Source of the DNA: a bacterium
Lineage (GTDB): Bacteria > CAIWAD01
NCBI GenBank assembly: GCA_030685015.1
Contig: JAUXWS010000006.1
Location: 1 to 29,113 of the forward strand
Length of the DNA stretch: 29,113 nucleotides
Direction of reading: 5' to 3'
Each line of letters starts with the position of its first letter. The first letter of the stretch is position 1. The notes below the pieces were generated by a model that worked only from the letters and a program-made list of their open reading frames with translations, did not search any database and was not told where the DNA came from. Both the position numbers and the translations under genes were made by a program. This document shows, piece after piece, positions 1-7,052 of this stretch.

Positions 1-616
1 GACTGTCCGCAGACTGTCCCTGGACTGTCTGCAGACAGTCCGCGAGCCAGAGGGGCGACTCCCGGTTCAGGTCGTCTCGCTTCAACAGGTTGTGATAGAA
101 GCGGGCTCGGTTCGCCCCATCCGCCGGCAAGGTGGTCACCCAGGGCAGAGTCGTCACCCATGACCATGTGGGATTCACGCTGAAGTGGCGGGCACTTGAC
201 CAGAGCCAATCGACGGGGTCCTTCACCAGGCCGGCGCGCTTGGGATTGCGCTCGATATAGAGCTGGGTGAACATGGCCTGCTCATCCGATGTGACCGGCT
301 TGGACCAGTAGCGCGCTTCCCAGAGGCAACCCGTGCGACCCCGCGCCCGGTTGAAGCAGGCCGAGTAGCGTCCATTCAGTCGCCTCATGAGCCGGCCCAT
401 GGCGCCATCCTTCAAGACCGAGATCAGTAGATGGATGTGATTGGGCATGAGGACAAAGGCATGGACCTGGATCTCCTCCGCTTCCAGGAATGATTCAAGC
501 GATCGCAGATAGAGGAGGAAGTCCCCGGTTGTGACAAAGATCTGTTGCCGGTCGTGACCTCGACAACCCACGTGGTGGAGGCTGCCTGACTGATCCTGTT
601 GTCGCGGGGTTGCCAT
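1..616 (-). CDS. REP-associated tyrosine transposase (RAYT, Y1_Tnp), 3' end beyond window
   Basis: The minus-strand frame is open from ATG at 616 to the window edge, so only the C-terminus is missing. The N-terminal GSLHHVGCRGHDRQQIF segment matches the RAYT start motif, HAFVLMPNHIHLL (about residues 49-61) holds the HUH metal-binding pair, and LYIERNPKRAGLV carries the expected catalytic Tyr. The WEARYWSKP and DWLWSSARH blocks are also typical of the family. RAYTs are IS200/IS605-related single-strand transposases that move or maintain REP palindromes. GGAG lies just upstream of the ATG. A six-residue unit (WVTTLP) is duplicated in tandem near residues 155-166. The last codons are built from GACTGTC-type repeats that form a perfect palindrome. 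The family call is firm; activity is unknown. Confidence 0.88.
   Translation of the reverse strand, partial: MATPRQQDQSGSLHHVGCRGHDRQQIFVTTGDFLLYLRSLESFLEAEEIQVHAFVLMPNHIHLLISVLKDGAMGRLMRRLNGRYSACFNRARGRTGCLWEARYWSKPVTSDEQAMFTQLYIERNPKRAGLVKDPVDWLWSSARHFSVNPTWSWVTTLPWVTTLPADGANRARFYHNLLKRDDLNRESPLWLADCLQTVQGQSADS
22..41. repeat. Perfect 20-bp palindrome inside the RAYT 3' coding region
   Basis: GGACTGTCTGCAGACAGTCC is its own reverse complement. Two more GACTGTC units lie just to the left (1-7 and 13-19). Since the host gene is a RAYT, this may be a REP-like substrate hairpin at the transposase 3' end, but the link is an inference. Confidence 0.6.
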
Positions 617-841
617 GGGGGCTCCAGCTTGACCACCTCCTTCCACCGCAATTGGAGCGCGCATGATCCGCAAAGGAGTGAAGTTGCTTGGAGATATCCA
701 GTGGGTGTTCGCGAGGAGCGACAGGTGGGGAATCCACGGCATGGATGGTCTGCGACGTGTCGTCCCGTTGGACACGCGGATCGTGCCACACGCTTTGTTG
801 AAGGCAGGGTGATGTCGAGGCGGGCTGTGGGGAGGCCGGGC

Positions 842-1147
842 TTAGAGGTCGGGGTGCGTGCGTTGGCGCTCGGCCGTGTAGGTCCACCAGGGTTTGAGGG
901 GCGCTCCCTCCATGAATCGCACGGCGGAGATGAAGACATCCAGGACGCAGGGGTCCTGCCTTTGGCAGGTGGCGGCGCAAAGACGATCGTAGAGGATCTT
1001 TGGATCCTGGCCCACGAGATCCCGCGGGACTCGGATGCCGATCTGGCGCAATTCCTCCGCGGTGGCCCGCCCCACGTTGGGCAGTTGCTCCAGGCGCGTC
1101 AGAGTGTTGCGATCGGGAGCAGTTGATTTGTCCAAGCCCTGGCCCAT
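842..1147 (-). CDS. Cdd1-like helix-hairpin-helix protein (Pathogenicity locus family)
   Basis: A protein of about 101 residues. The N-terminal half holds a helix-hairpin-helix, LEQLPNVGRATAEELRQIGI, and the C-terminal half holds the family signature DPKILYDRLCAATCQRQDPC followed by VLDVFISAVRFMEG. This matches the small Cdd1/Pathogenicity-locus family, presumed DNA-binding because of the HhH, with no established reaction. ATG at 1147 is preferred over GTG at 1150 because GGAGG sits 4 bases upstream of it. The start overlaps the dinB stop (TGATG), so translation is probably coupled to dinB, which suggests a DNA-repair or damage-tolerance setting. Confidence 0.85.
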   Translation of the reverse strand: MGQGLDKSTAPDRNTLTRLEQLPNVGRATAEELRQIGIRVPRDLVGQDPKILYDRLCAATCQRQDPCVLDVFISAVRFMEGAPLKPWWTYTAERQRTHPDL

Positions 1148-2439
1148 CACGCCTCCATGTCAAGGGGAATCCGACGCATCTCCTTGCGGGCCACCACCTG
1201 GCAGCGGCTGATGACATCCCGTCCCCACCAGTCCTTCAATTCATCCATGGCCAGATTGAGCCGGCTCTCGCGCTCCGCCCTGCCACCGTCCAGCAGGCCC
1301 AGCTGCACCGGGTGGCCCACCACCGGCTGCAGGCGTCCGGCCGACAGGCCCAACAACCTCAGCGCCTCGCCTTCGCTCCAGTTCTCATGAAAGAGGTGGC
1401 GCGCCGCGGCGTAGAGATCTGATTCCCGCTGACTGGGCCGCGCCAGAGGCTGCTGGCGGAAACGGTTGCGGAAATCCGGGCTGCGCAACTGCACCGTCAC
1501 CTGGCGGGCGGCCAAGCCAGCCTCCCGCAGGCGGCGGCAGACCCGCTCGGTCAGATCAAGCAGTTCCGCCTCCAGGGCCTGTCGCCCGCGCAAATCCTGG
1601 CCGAAGGTGCGGGAGTGCCCCACCGATTTCTCCTCACGGGAGTAGCCGAAGGGCCGGGTGATGCGGCCGCCCTCGCCCCGGGCCAGACGCTGCAGGTTGC
1701 CCGCCCACAGCGGGCCGAAGCGTCGTGCCAGGATGGCGAGGGGGAATTCCGCCAACTGGCCCAGGGTGTGGATGCCCAGTTCGCGCAACTTGCCGGCTGT
1801 GGACTCCCCGATGCCGTGCATGGCCTGCACGTCCAGTGGCGCCAACACGGCGCGGGCCTCGTCGGCGCGGATCTCGAAGAGACCGGCTGGCTTGCGCAGC
1901 TTGGAGGCCATCTTGGCGAGCAGCTGGTTGGGGGCGATGCCAATGCTGCAGGCAAGACCCAAATCACTTCTGATGCGGGCCTGGACCGTGCAGGCGATCT
2001 CCCATGGCCCGCCATGAAGCAGGCGGCAACGGCTCACCTCCAGCACGGCCTCGTCCACACTGAGCACGTCCAGGTCCGGCGTGTACTGTTCGAGGATGGC
2101 CATCACCTCGGCGGAGGCGGCGCTGTACTTGCCACGGGAGCCGGGCAGGTAGACGGCGTCCGGACAACGACGCCAGGCTTCGGCGACCGGCATGCCGGAG
2201 CGGATGCCATAGGCCCGCGCCTCATAGGAACAGGTGGTGACGATACCGCGCCCGGAGAAGGCGGCCTCGGGGGACTGGGCGTCCTCGCAGCTCTTCGCGT
2301 GGAGCCGCCGGCCCTCCTTGCCCCAGGGCGGCGGCCCGCCGCCGATGACCACCGGCCGGCCGCGCAGGGCGGGGTTGTCCCGCTGCTCCACCGCGGCGAA
2401 GAAGGCGTCCATGTCCACGTGGAGGTAGCTCGCTTCCAC
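1147..2439 (-). CDS. dinB: DNA polymerase IV (Y-family translesion polymerase)
   Basis: Error-prone polymerase that bypasses damaged template bases. The palm starts with YLHVDMDAFFAAVEQ (Asp9 and Asp11), and the second catalytic motif is VLSVDEA (Asp129, Glu130). SYEARAYGIRSGMP, the SIGIAPNQLLAKMASKLRKP block, the thumb HhH GIGESTAGKLRELGI and a little-finger domain follow. QLGLL near the C-terminus could be a beta-clamp contact. GTG at 2439 is chosen because AGGAGAAGG lies 5 bases upstream and the family N-terminus begins there; the frame stays open further upstream but reads without similarity. About 28 extra residues (roughly 35-62) lie between PVVIGGG and RGIVTTCSYEAR, where the family normally has a short loop. 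Coupled to the downstream HhH gene. Confidence 0.93.
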   Translation of the reverse strand: MEASYLHVDMDAFFAAVEQRDNPALRGRPVVIGGGPPPWGKEGRRLHAKSCEDAQSPEAAFSGRGIVTTCSYEARAYGIRSGMPVAEAWRRCPDAVYLPGSRGKYSAASAEVMAILEQYTPDLDVLSVDEAVLEVSRCRLLHGGPWEIACTVQARIRSDLGLACSIGIAPNQLLAKMASKLRKPAGLFEIRADEARAVLAPLDVQAMHGIGESTAGKLRELGIHTLGQLAEFPLAILARRFGPLWAGNLQRLARGEGGRITRPFGYSREEKSVGHSRTFGQDLRGRQALEAELLDLTERVCRRLREAGLAARQVTVQLRSPDFRNRFRQQPLARPSQRESDLYAAARHLFHENWSEGEALRLLGLSAGRLQPVVGHPVQLGLLDGGRAERESRLNLAMDELKDWWGRDVISRCQVVARKEMRRIPLDMEA

Positions 2440-2444
2440 CGCCC

Positions 2445-2457
2445 TTCTCCTCGAGAA
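2445..2457 (-). promoter_or_regulatory. Small hairpin over the dinB ribosome binding site
   Basis: On the minus strand TTCTC-GAG-GAGAA forms a 5-bp stem that includes the GGAGAA Shine-Dalgarno of dinB. It could lower translation, but it is short and may be chance. Confidence 0.25.
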
Positions 2458-2551
2458 CCCAATTCCGCACGCAATTGTTGACCGGGGTCTTCCTTGCCGC
2501 TGAGCAGACGATGATCGGACAGGATGCCCCGGGATCATCCGCGGCGGCCCA

Positions 2552-2929
2552 CTCCACTTTCGTCCCGAACCACCAGGAGATGCCGTTGCCGTCCAGCACG
2601 CCACCCCGCTTGTCCTCGTCATCGCCCTTGACAGGCTCCTGCAGCGGCGTGGCGCCGGCCGCCAGGGCGCGATGGAAGGTGGCGTCCACCTCCGGCACAT
2701 AGACATGCAGGTGGGCTGGCAGCGGCGGCCACTCCGGCTGGGCCTCGCCCAGCATCAGCACGCCGTCGTCGATGCGCAGGGCCACATGCTGGACGCGCCC
2801 GTCGGGGGCCGTGTGGCGCAGCAGTTCGACCCCGTCCAGCACGTCCTGGACAAAGGTGATCAGGGCCTTGGCATCCTTGACGACGAGCTAAGGTGACAGG
2901 CTGGGGTAGCCCTCGGGCTTGAAGGTCAT
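2552..2929 (-). pseudogene. VOC/glyoxalase-family protein, amber stop near N-terminus and lost 3' end
   Basis: ATG at 2929 follows a good AAAGGAAGAG ribosome site and encodes MTFKPEGYPSLSP, then TAG at 2890-2888 where the family has Tyr, then LVVKDAKALITFVQDVLDGV in the same frame. The rest, including HVALRIDDGVLMLGEAQPE, HLHVYVPEVDATFHRALAAG and DGNGISWWFGTKVE, is a typical one-module VOC protein (metal-dependent lyase, dioxygenase or resistance fold; PhnB/YdcE-like). No stop follows the expected C-terminus near 2552: the frame runs on into dinB sequence until 2222. The gene appears dead through one nonsense change and loss of its own stop. Suppressed amber reading is a remote alternative. 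Confidence 0.75.
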
Positions 2930-2970
2930 CCGCTCTTCCTTTCTCAAAGGTCTTCCCAAGCGCAATTGAG

Positions 2971-3036
2971 GATCGATGGCTCGGTCATCGCGTCGTCACG
3001 TCCCCCATCCCGGCCTTCCCTTTGGCAGGGGGAAGG
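2971..3036. repeat. Dispersed intergenic repeat, copy 1
   Basis: Starts GATCGATGG, then about 23 variable bases, then CCCCATCCCGGCCTTCCC and a hairpin tail ending GGGGGAAGG. The same layout recurs at 3475-3541. Both copies lie at the 3' side of minus-strand genes. Confidence 0.65.
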
Positions 3037-3044
3037 CGTCGGGC

Positions 3045-3440
3045 TCATCCCGGCATGGGCGAAAACTGGTCGGCGACGACCCACCAGCGCCCCCCTTCGC
3101 ATGCCAGGAAGAGAAGATCCCGTCCGCGCAGGACTTGGTGATGGTCTTCCGGCCCAATTTCGATCTCGTACTCGTAGGCGACGACCGCCGCCTGGCCGTG
3201 GATGCGGACGAGGGGGTGGCGCACCTGCCAGCGGTGGATCGCCACGCCCCGGGCGTAGGCCGTCCAGCCGGCCACGCAATCCGCCCCGCTCTCCAAGCGC
3301 CCGACCATGGCGGGCGTGATGGCGACCATGTCCGGGTGGAAGAACTCGACCAGGCGCTCGGGCCGCCCCTGTGTCCAGGCGCGATTCAGCTCCTCGACGG
3401 TGGCCCACACCTCGCGCTGGAGGGGGTCGCTGAAAGGCAT
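3045..3440 (-). CDS. SnoaL/DUF4440-like (NTF2-fold) protein
   Basis: 131 residues from ATG at 3440, with AGAGGA just upstream. The pattern EVWATVEELNRAWTQGRPERLVEFFHPDMVAITPAM is the usual N-terminal helix pair of the NTF2/SnoaL fold, followed by beta strands (VAIHRWQVRHPLVRIHGQAAVVAYEYE) and a closing strand DLLFLACEGGRWWVVADQFS. Members are small cone-shaped enzymes or ligand binders used in many pathways; the substrate cannot be told from sequence. It lies between two copies of the CCCCATCCCGG repeat in a minus-strand run of small genes. No signal peptide, so probably cytoplasmic. Confidence 0.75.
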   Translation of the reverse strand: MPFSDPLQREVWATVEELNRAWTQGRPERLVEFFHPDMVAITPAMVGRLESGADCVAGWTAYARGVAIHRWQVRHPLVRIHGQAAVVAYEYEIEIGPEDHHQVLRGRDLLFLACEGGRWWVVADQFSPMPG

Positions 3441-3474
3441 GGCGTCCTCTTGCTTTCTCCAGATGGAAATCGAA

Positions 3475-3541
3475 GATCGATGGTCCGATTTGCGCATTTC
3501 CGTGAATCCCCATCCCGGCCTTCCCCCTTGCAAGGGGAAGG
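3475..3541. repeat. Dispersed intergenic repeat, copy 2
   Basis: GATCGATGG, 24 variable bases, CCCCATCCCGGCCTTCCC, then a near-perfect hairpin CTTCCCCCTTGCAAGGGGAA. It ends a few bases from the stop codon of the gene at 3546-3800, so it could act as a 3'-end hairpin. It matches copy 1 at 2971-3036. Confidence 0.65.
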
Positions 3542-3545
3542 AGTC

Positions 3546-3800
3546 CTAGCCCACCAGGCAGACGCGGGTCAGCTCCCACTGCTGGCTCTCGATGGCGTAG
3601 CTCAGCTCGTAGACATCCGGCCCCTCCGTGCAGACGGCGAAATGCCGGCGGCGGTTGTAACCCTCGTCGCTGACCCAGCCGCCGTTGACGCGGCTGACCT
3701 TGTAGACGTGGTTCTTCCAGCGGAAGCGCAGCGGACTCATGGTGCCGTTGCGGAACAGGGTGATCACCTCGACAGGGTCACCGATCTCCTCGTAGCGCAT
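3546..3800 (-). CDS. Small conserved-looking protein (DUF6504-like?), function unknown
   Basis: 84 residues from ATG at 3800. The core FRWKNHVYKVSRVNGGWVSDEG and the end DVYELSYAIESQQWELTRVCL resemble small beta-rich proteins of the DUF6504 type, whose homologues often lie near Y-family polymerase genes; this is a recollection of pattern only. The ribosome site AGGTGA is only a few bases upstream and overlaps the CTAG end of a MITE-like element (3808-4028), so the element has become part of the translation start region. The stop is next to repeat copy 2. No signal peptide or membrane segment. Confidence 0.6.
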   Translation of the reverse strand: MRYEEIGDPVEVITLFRNGTMSPLRFRWKNHVYKVSRVNGGWVSDEGYNRRRHFAVCTEGPDVYELSYAIESQQWELTRVCLVG

Positions 3801-3807
3801 GGTTCAC

Positions 3808-4028
3808 CTAGTGGACTGATTCTCGTGAGATGACGGATGATGAAGTGCATAGGCCGTCCAGCGCAAGGCGTCCGCGCCGCCGGCGCAGTGGGGCTGCGTC
3901 AAGGCGCGGCAACGCGGCGATGGGCGGCCTGGGCGCTTCCCGTAGGGTTTGCGAGGTTGCCAACGATCCATCTCCCATGCATTGTGCAGCAAACAGCATT
4001 CGGCAGATCACGGGAATTGGTCCACTAG
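3808..4028. mobile_element. MITE-like element with long terminal inverted repeats, CTAG-bounded
   Basis: The left end CTAGTGGACTGATTCTCGTG and the reverse complement of the right end, CTAGTGGACCAATTCCCGTG, match at 17 of 20 bases. The match continues more weakly to about 35 bases. The 221-bp unit carries no convincing gene. Its right CTAG (4025-4028) is also the left CTAG of the next element. It resembles a miniature inverted-repeat transposable element; the transposase family that would move it is not in the window. Confidence 0.65.
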
Positions 4029-4194
4029 CAGCCTGTCGGGCTTGGGCCTTGGATGGGATTCGCGCCCAAATCGTGGCCGGTTTTTCGGAATTTTCGAAGA
4101 GCATACTGGTGGTCTGTTCAAGAAAATTGCGGAAAAATCCGGACCGATTGGGGCGATGAAGACCGCCAAGTGGCCAAGTCCGACAGACTGCTAG
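4025..4194 (+). mobile_element. MITE-like repeat, copy A
   Basis: A 170-bp unit flanked by CTAG. The left end CTAGCAGCCTGTCGGGCTTG and the reverse complement of the right end, CTAGCAGTCTGTCGGACTTG, differ at two bases. Inside lies GGGGCGATGAAGACC, which recurs in copy B (8364-8524) and, with one change, in copy C (21015-21169). The right-hand CTAG supplies the TAG stop codon of lexA. No gene of its own is evident. Confidence 0.8.
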
Positions 4195-4841
4195 CGATAG
4201 CGGCGCATCAACCCGGTCACCTTGCCCGCGATGCGGAACTCCGGGCTGGTCCCTTCCACGAACAGGGGTTCGTAGCGGGCGTTGGCCGGCTGCAGACGGA
4301 TGCGGTCCTGCTCCGGGAAGTAGAACTTGACGGTGGCCTCCTCCCCGATGAGGGCCACCACCATGTCGCCGGCGCGCGCCGAGTCCTGCACCTGGGCGAA
4401 AACGAGGTCCCCGTCCAGGATGCCCGCCTCCACCATGCTGTCGCCGCGCACCTCGAGGGCGAAATGCTCGTCGCCACGCAGCAGCTGGGTGTCCACCTGC
4501 AGCATCTCCTCCACATGCTCCACCGCCAGGATTGGTTCGCCGGCAGCCACCCGCCCCAGCAGGGGCACGCTGCGCACGCTCAGTTCCAGGATGCGGCCGG
4601 CGGCGAGGGCGGCGGGCGTCAGCTCCAGGGCGCGGGCGCGCCCAGCCACCCGCAGCAGGTAGCCCTTCCGCTCCAGGGCGTCCAGCAGCACCTTGACGCC
4701 GTTGGTGGACTTGATGCCGAAGCGCTCACCGAGTTCCCGGTAGCTGGGGGGCGTGCCGCCCTTCTCCAGGGCCTGGCGCAGGTAGGCCAGCAGCTCTTCC
4801 TGGCGGCTGGTGAGGTTGTCGTTGGCGCCGCGCGGGCTCAT
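4191..4841 (-). CDS. lexA: LexA repressor, SOS-response autoprotease
   Basis: 216 residues. The N-terminal winged helix-turn-helix is LTSRQEELLAYLRQALEKGG with TPPSYRELGERFGIKSTNGV. The cleavage site is Ala100-Gly101 in GRVAAGEPILA, the catalytic Ser is Ser135 in RGDSMVEAGI, and the catalytic Lys is Lys172 in EATVKFYF, so self-cleavage on RecA filaments should work. ATG at 4841 follows GGAGGGAGC, a strong ribosome site. A GAAC-N4-GTTC operator lies just upstream, predicting autoregulation. The stop TAG coincides with the edge of MITE copy A, so the element abuts the last codon (CGC, Arg). The nearby dinB is a likely regulon member, but no clear box was found in front of it. Confidence 0.95.
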   Translation of the reverse strand: MSPRGANDNLTSRQEELLAYLRQALEKGGTPPSYRELGERFGIKSTNGVKVLLDALERKGYLLRVAGRARALELTPAALAAGRILELSVRSVPLLGRVAAGEPILAVEHVEEMLQVDTQLLRGDEHFALEVRGDSMVEAGILDGDLVFAQVQDSARAGDMVVALIGEEATVKFYFPEQDRIRLQPANARYEPLFVEGTSPEFRIAGKVTGLMRRYR

Positions 4842-4855
4842 GCTCCCTCCGGATA

Positions 4856-4883
4856 TTGTTCATAGGATAGTGAACAAATGTTC
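4856..4883 (-). promoter_or_regulatory. LexA operator region (SOS box)
   Basis: GAACAAATGTTC at 4872-4883 is a perfect GAAC-N4-GTTC box of the type used by Bacillus and actinobacterial LexA. It overlaps a second inverted repeat, TTGTTCA-N8-TGAACAA, at 4856-4877. Both lie 15-42 bases upstream of the lexA start, where a bound repressor would block transcription. Confidence 0.8.
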
Positions 4884-5374
4884 CAGATGCAAGGGGGCGT
4901 GGGAAGAGTTCCAATAGCTTTCCCAGCGCCTTCTGTCCACCCAGGCGATTGAGAACTGCTTGGCGGCCATGATGTCAAGGCGTGATCAAAGCACCGACGT
5001 GTGGCTGATGGGAACTTGCGTCGCCATGCAGAAACATGGTGCTTCAACGGGGCACTATCGAAGCCGCCAGGCGTGGGGACAGATTTTCTTCGTCATTGGC
5101 GATGGGGTGGCGCATGAGGCGAAGCGGGCGCGGAGTGATTGACGGATCGGGAGTGATGGCCGTGGCGCGACGGTAGCGCATTAGATGGCGAAATGGTAGT
5201 GTTGGTGGTGGCGTAATGGTAGCGCAATACCGGGCGGACGGGATGCGTAGGAGGCCGCGAAATGATGGTGCTGTGCGAAAAGAAAGGAATGGTCCGGGCT
5301 GGATTGACGAGTCATTGCGTTTGTCAGTCCAGACGGCAAGACGCGGTGGAACTCCTTGCTGTGATTGTGAACGA
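4884..5374. other. Intergenic stretch between lexA and the AAA ATPase gene
   Basis: About 490 bases without a supported gene. The short open frames here show no family pattern. Between 5160 and 5230 there are loosely repeated GGTAGCGCATTA / ATGGTAGTG / ATGGTAGCGCAAT units, too irregular to call an iteron. It presumably holds the promoter of the downstream ATPase. Confidence 0.4.
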
Positions 5375-6649
5375 ATGACTGGCTATCTGACCCGTGTGGT
5401 GGATGCCGAGCTGGATGAGCTGCTGCCCGGCTTGCCAGCGATCGCCCTTGAAGGCCCCAAGGGTGTGGGCAAGACCGAGACGGCCCGGCGCCGTGCGCGC
5501 ACGATCCAGCGCCTGGACGATCCAGCGCCGCGAGCCGTCGCCGAGGCGGATCCGGCGCAGGTGCTCACTGGCGAGCCGCCTGTACTGGTTGACGAGTGGC
5601 AGCGCGTGCCGGCGGTATGGGACGCGGTCCGGCGCGCCGTCGACGACGGGGCCGGACCGGGCCGCTTTCTGCTGACGGGCTCGGCCAGTCCGGCAGCGCC
5701 GCCGACGCATTCCGGCGCTGGCCGGATCGTGACACTGCGCATGCGCCCGCTGACGCTGGGCGAGCGTGGCGTCGGCCGGCCCGGCGTCAGCCTCAAGCAC
5801 GTGCTGCAAGGCGGCCGGGAAGAGATAGAGGGCCGGACGGACCTCGTCCTGGCGGATTACGTGCAGGAGATCACGGCCTCGGGTTTCCCCGGCATCCGCA
5901 CCTTGTCGGGACGCGCCCGGCGGCTGCAACTGGACGGCTACCTGCGCCGCATCATCGACACGGACTTCCCGGAGCAAGGCCACACGGCCCGCCGGCCCGC
6001 CGTGCTGGAGCGCTGGCTGGCGGCCTATGCCGCGGCCACGGCCACCACGGCCTCCTACGAGACGATTCGCGATGCCGCCACGAGCGGCCAGGGCGAGAAG
6101 CCGGCGAAGACGACGACGCAACCCTATCGGGACATCCTGGAGCGGCTGTGGATCGTCGACCCAGTTCCCGCTTGGCTGCCGTCGGGCAATCGCCTGAATC
6201 GTCTTTCCCAGCCGCCGAAGCACCATCTGGCCGACCCGGCGCTGGCCGCGCACCTCCTCGGACTGGATGCCGAAGCCCTGTTGACGGGCGCCGGACCGGG
6301 ACCGGAAATCCCGCGCGACGGCACGCTGCTCGGGCACTTGTTCGAATCACTGGTGACCCTCTGCGTCCGCGTCTTCGCACAGGCGGCTGACGCCCGTGTC
6401 AAGCACTTCCGCCAGCAGGGCGGGCGGCAGGAGGTCGACCTGATCGTGGAAGGGGCCGATCAGCGCATCCTTGCCATTGAAGTGAAGCTCAGCGGCGCCG
6501 TGGGGGATCGTGACGTCAAGCATCTGCTCTGGCTGCGCGATCAGCTCGGCCACGATCTCATCGACGCCCTGGTGATCCACACGGGTCCGCAGGCCTACCG
6601 CCGCAAGGACGGGATCGCCGTGGTGCCGGCGGCGCTGCTCGGCCCCTGA
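5375..6649 (+). CDS. AAA_14/DUF4143 ATPase with C-terminal nuclease-like domain
   Basis: 424 residues. Walker A is GPKGVGKT (27-34), Walker B is VLVDEW (about 70-75), and LLTGSASP is the sensor strand; together they identify the AAA_14 family. The middle part (LADYVQEITASGFPGI, then YLRRIIDTDFPEQG) and the end (HFRQQGGRQEVDLIVEG ... ILAIEVKLSG) form DUF4143, whose D/E-VD...E-V-K pattern looks like a PD-(D/E)XK nuclease core. These cytoplasmic proteins are common and patchily distributed; their physiological role is not settled. ATG at 5375 is preferred because the family begins about 20 residues before Walker A; the frame is open upstream to 5216, and the ribosome site is weak. The following gene, rsgA, is a remnant. 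Confidence 0.88.
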   Translation: MTGYLTRVVDAELDELLPGLPAIALEGPKGVGKTETARRRARTIQRLDDPAPRAVAEADPAQVLTGEPPVLVDEWQRVPAVWDAVRRAVDDGAGPGRFLLTGSASPAAPPTHSGAGRIVTLRMRPLTLGERGVGRPGVSLKHVLQGGREEIEGRTDLVLADYVQEITASGFPGIRTLSGRARRLQLDGYLRRIIDTDFPEQGHTARRPAVLERWLAAYAAATATTASYETIRDAATSGQGEKPAKTTTQPYRDILERLWIVDPVPAWLPSGNRLNRLSQPPKHHLADPALAAHLLGLDAEALLTGAGPGPEIPRDGTLLGHLFESLVTLCVRVFAQAADARVKHFRQQGGRQEVDLIVEGADQRILAIEVKLSGAVGDRDVKHLLWLRDQLGHDLIDALVIHTGPQAYRRKDGIAVVPAALLGP

Positions 6650-6712
6650 TCGTTGCCCGGCGCGTCTGAAAACGCCGAAAGCTACACTCCGTGCGCAAAC
6701 GAAGGCGCACCC

Positions 6713-7013
6713 ATGCACGCACAAGCCCTTGACGCCCTCGGCTGGTCCGGGCGCCGGCAGGCCCTCTTCGCTCCCCACGCCGCACGCGGCCTCGTGGCGG
6801 GACGAGTCGTGCGCGGCGACCCGGGCAAGTCCTCCGAGCTGCAGGTCCTGGCCGCCAACGTGGATCTCGTCTTCGTCGTCCATCCCATCGCCGCGGCGCC
6901 CAACCTGCGCGCATCGAGCGGGAGCTGTCCCTCGCCAGCACGCCGACGAGGAGCGCAAATGGAAGACGGTCGCCAAAGCGGCCAAGGAATTCGGCAAGAT
7001 GAAAGGTCGCTGA
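6713..7013 (+). pseudogene. rsgA: rsgA remnant (ribosome-assembly GTPase), internally deleted
   Basis: The start reads MHAQALDALGWSGRRQALF and GLVAGRVVR, as in RsgA N-termini. It then jumps to GDPGKSSELQVLAANVDLVF, so about 50 residues of the OB-fold are missing. After PNLR a base is lost (IERELSLA continues in the next frame). Then the sequence jumps straight to the RsgA C-terminus, ERKWKTVAKAAKEFGKMKGR, ending at 7013. The GTPase G-motifs and the zinc site are gone. RsgA normally releases RbfA and matures the 30S subunit. At least two deletions and two frameshifts make this a clear relic; a functional copy would be expected elsewhere in the genome. Confidence 0.85.
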
Positions 7014-7052
7014 GGCCTGGCAGGGGACAGGCCGCCAAGCGGGAGACCACAC

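Noticed and set aside
1-41. Start of a CRISPR array
   Set aside because: GACTGTC units are short, irregular, without unique spacers, and lie in a coding frame of a RAYT.
1615-2481. Long plus-strand open frames opposite dinB
   Set aside because: They are opposite-strand shadows caused by high GC; the minus strand encodes a clear polymerase.
1147-2706. DinB starting at 2706 with an 89-residue N-terminal extension
   Set aside because: The extension overlaps the VOC relic in another frame, has no family similarity, and GTG at 2439 has a strong ribosome site at the family N-terminus.
3808-4194. Link between the CTAG-bounded elements and the IS5-family element at the right edge
   Set aside because: The IS end (GAGCCTATCC) does not match either element's inverted ends, so this IS is not an obvious mover.
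4960-5142. 60-codon plus-strand frame in the lexA-ATPase gap
   Set aside because: No ribosome site of note, no hydrophobic or motif pattern, and no coupling to neighbours.
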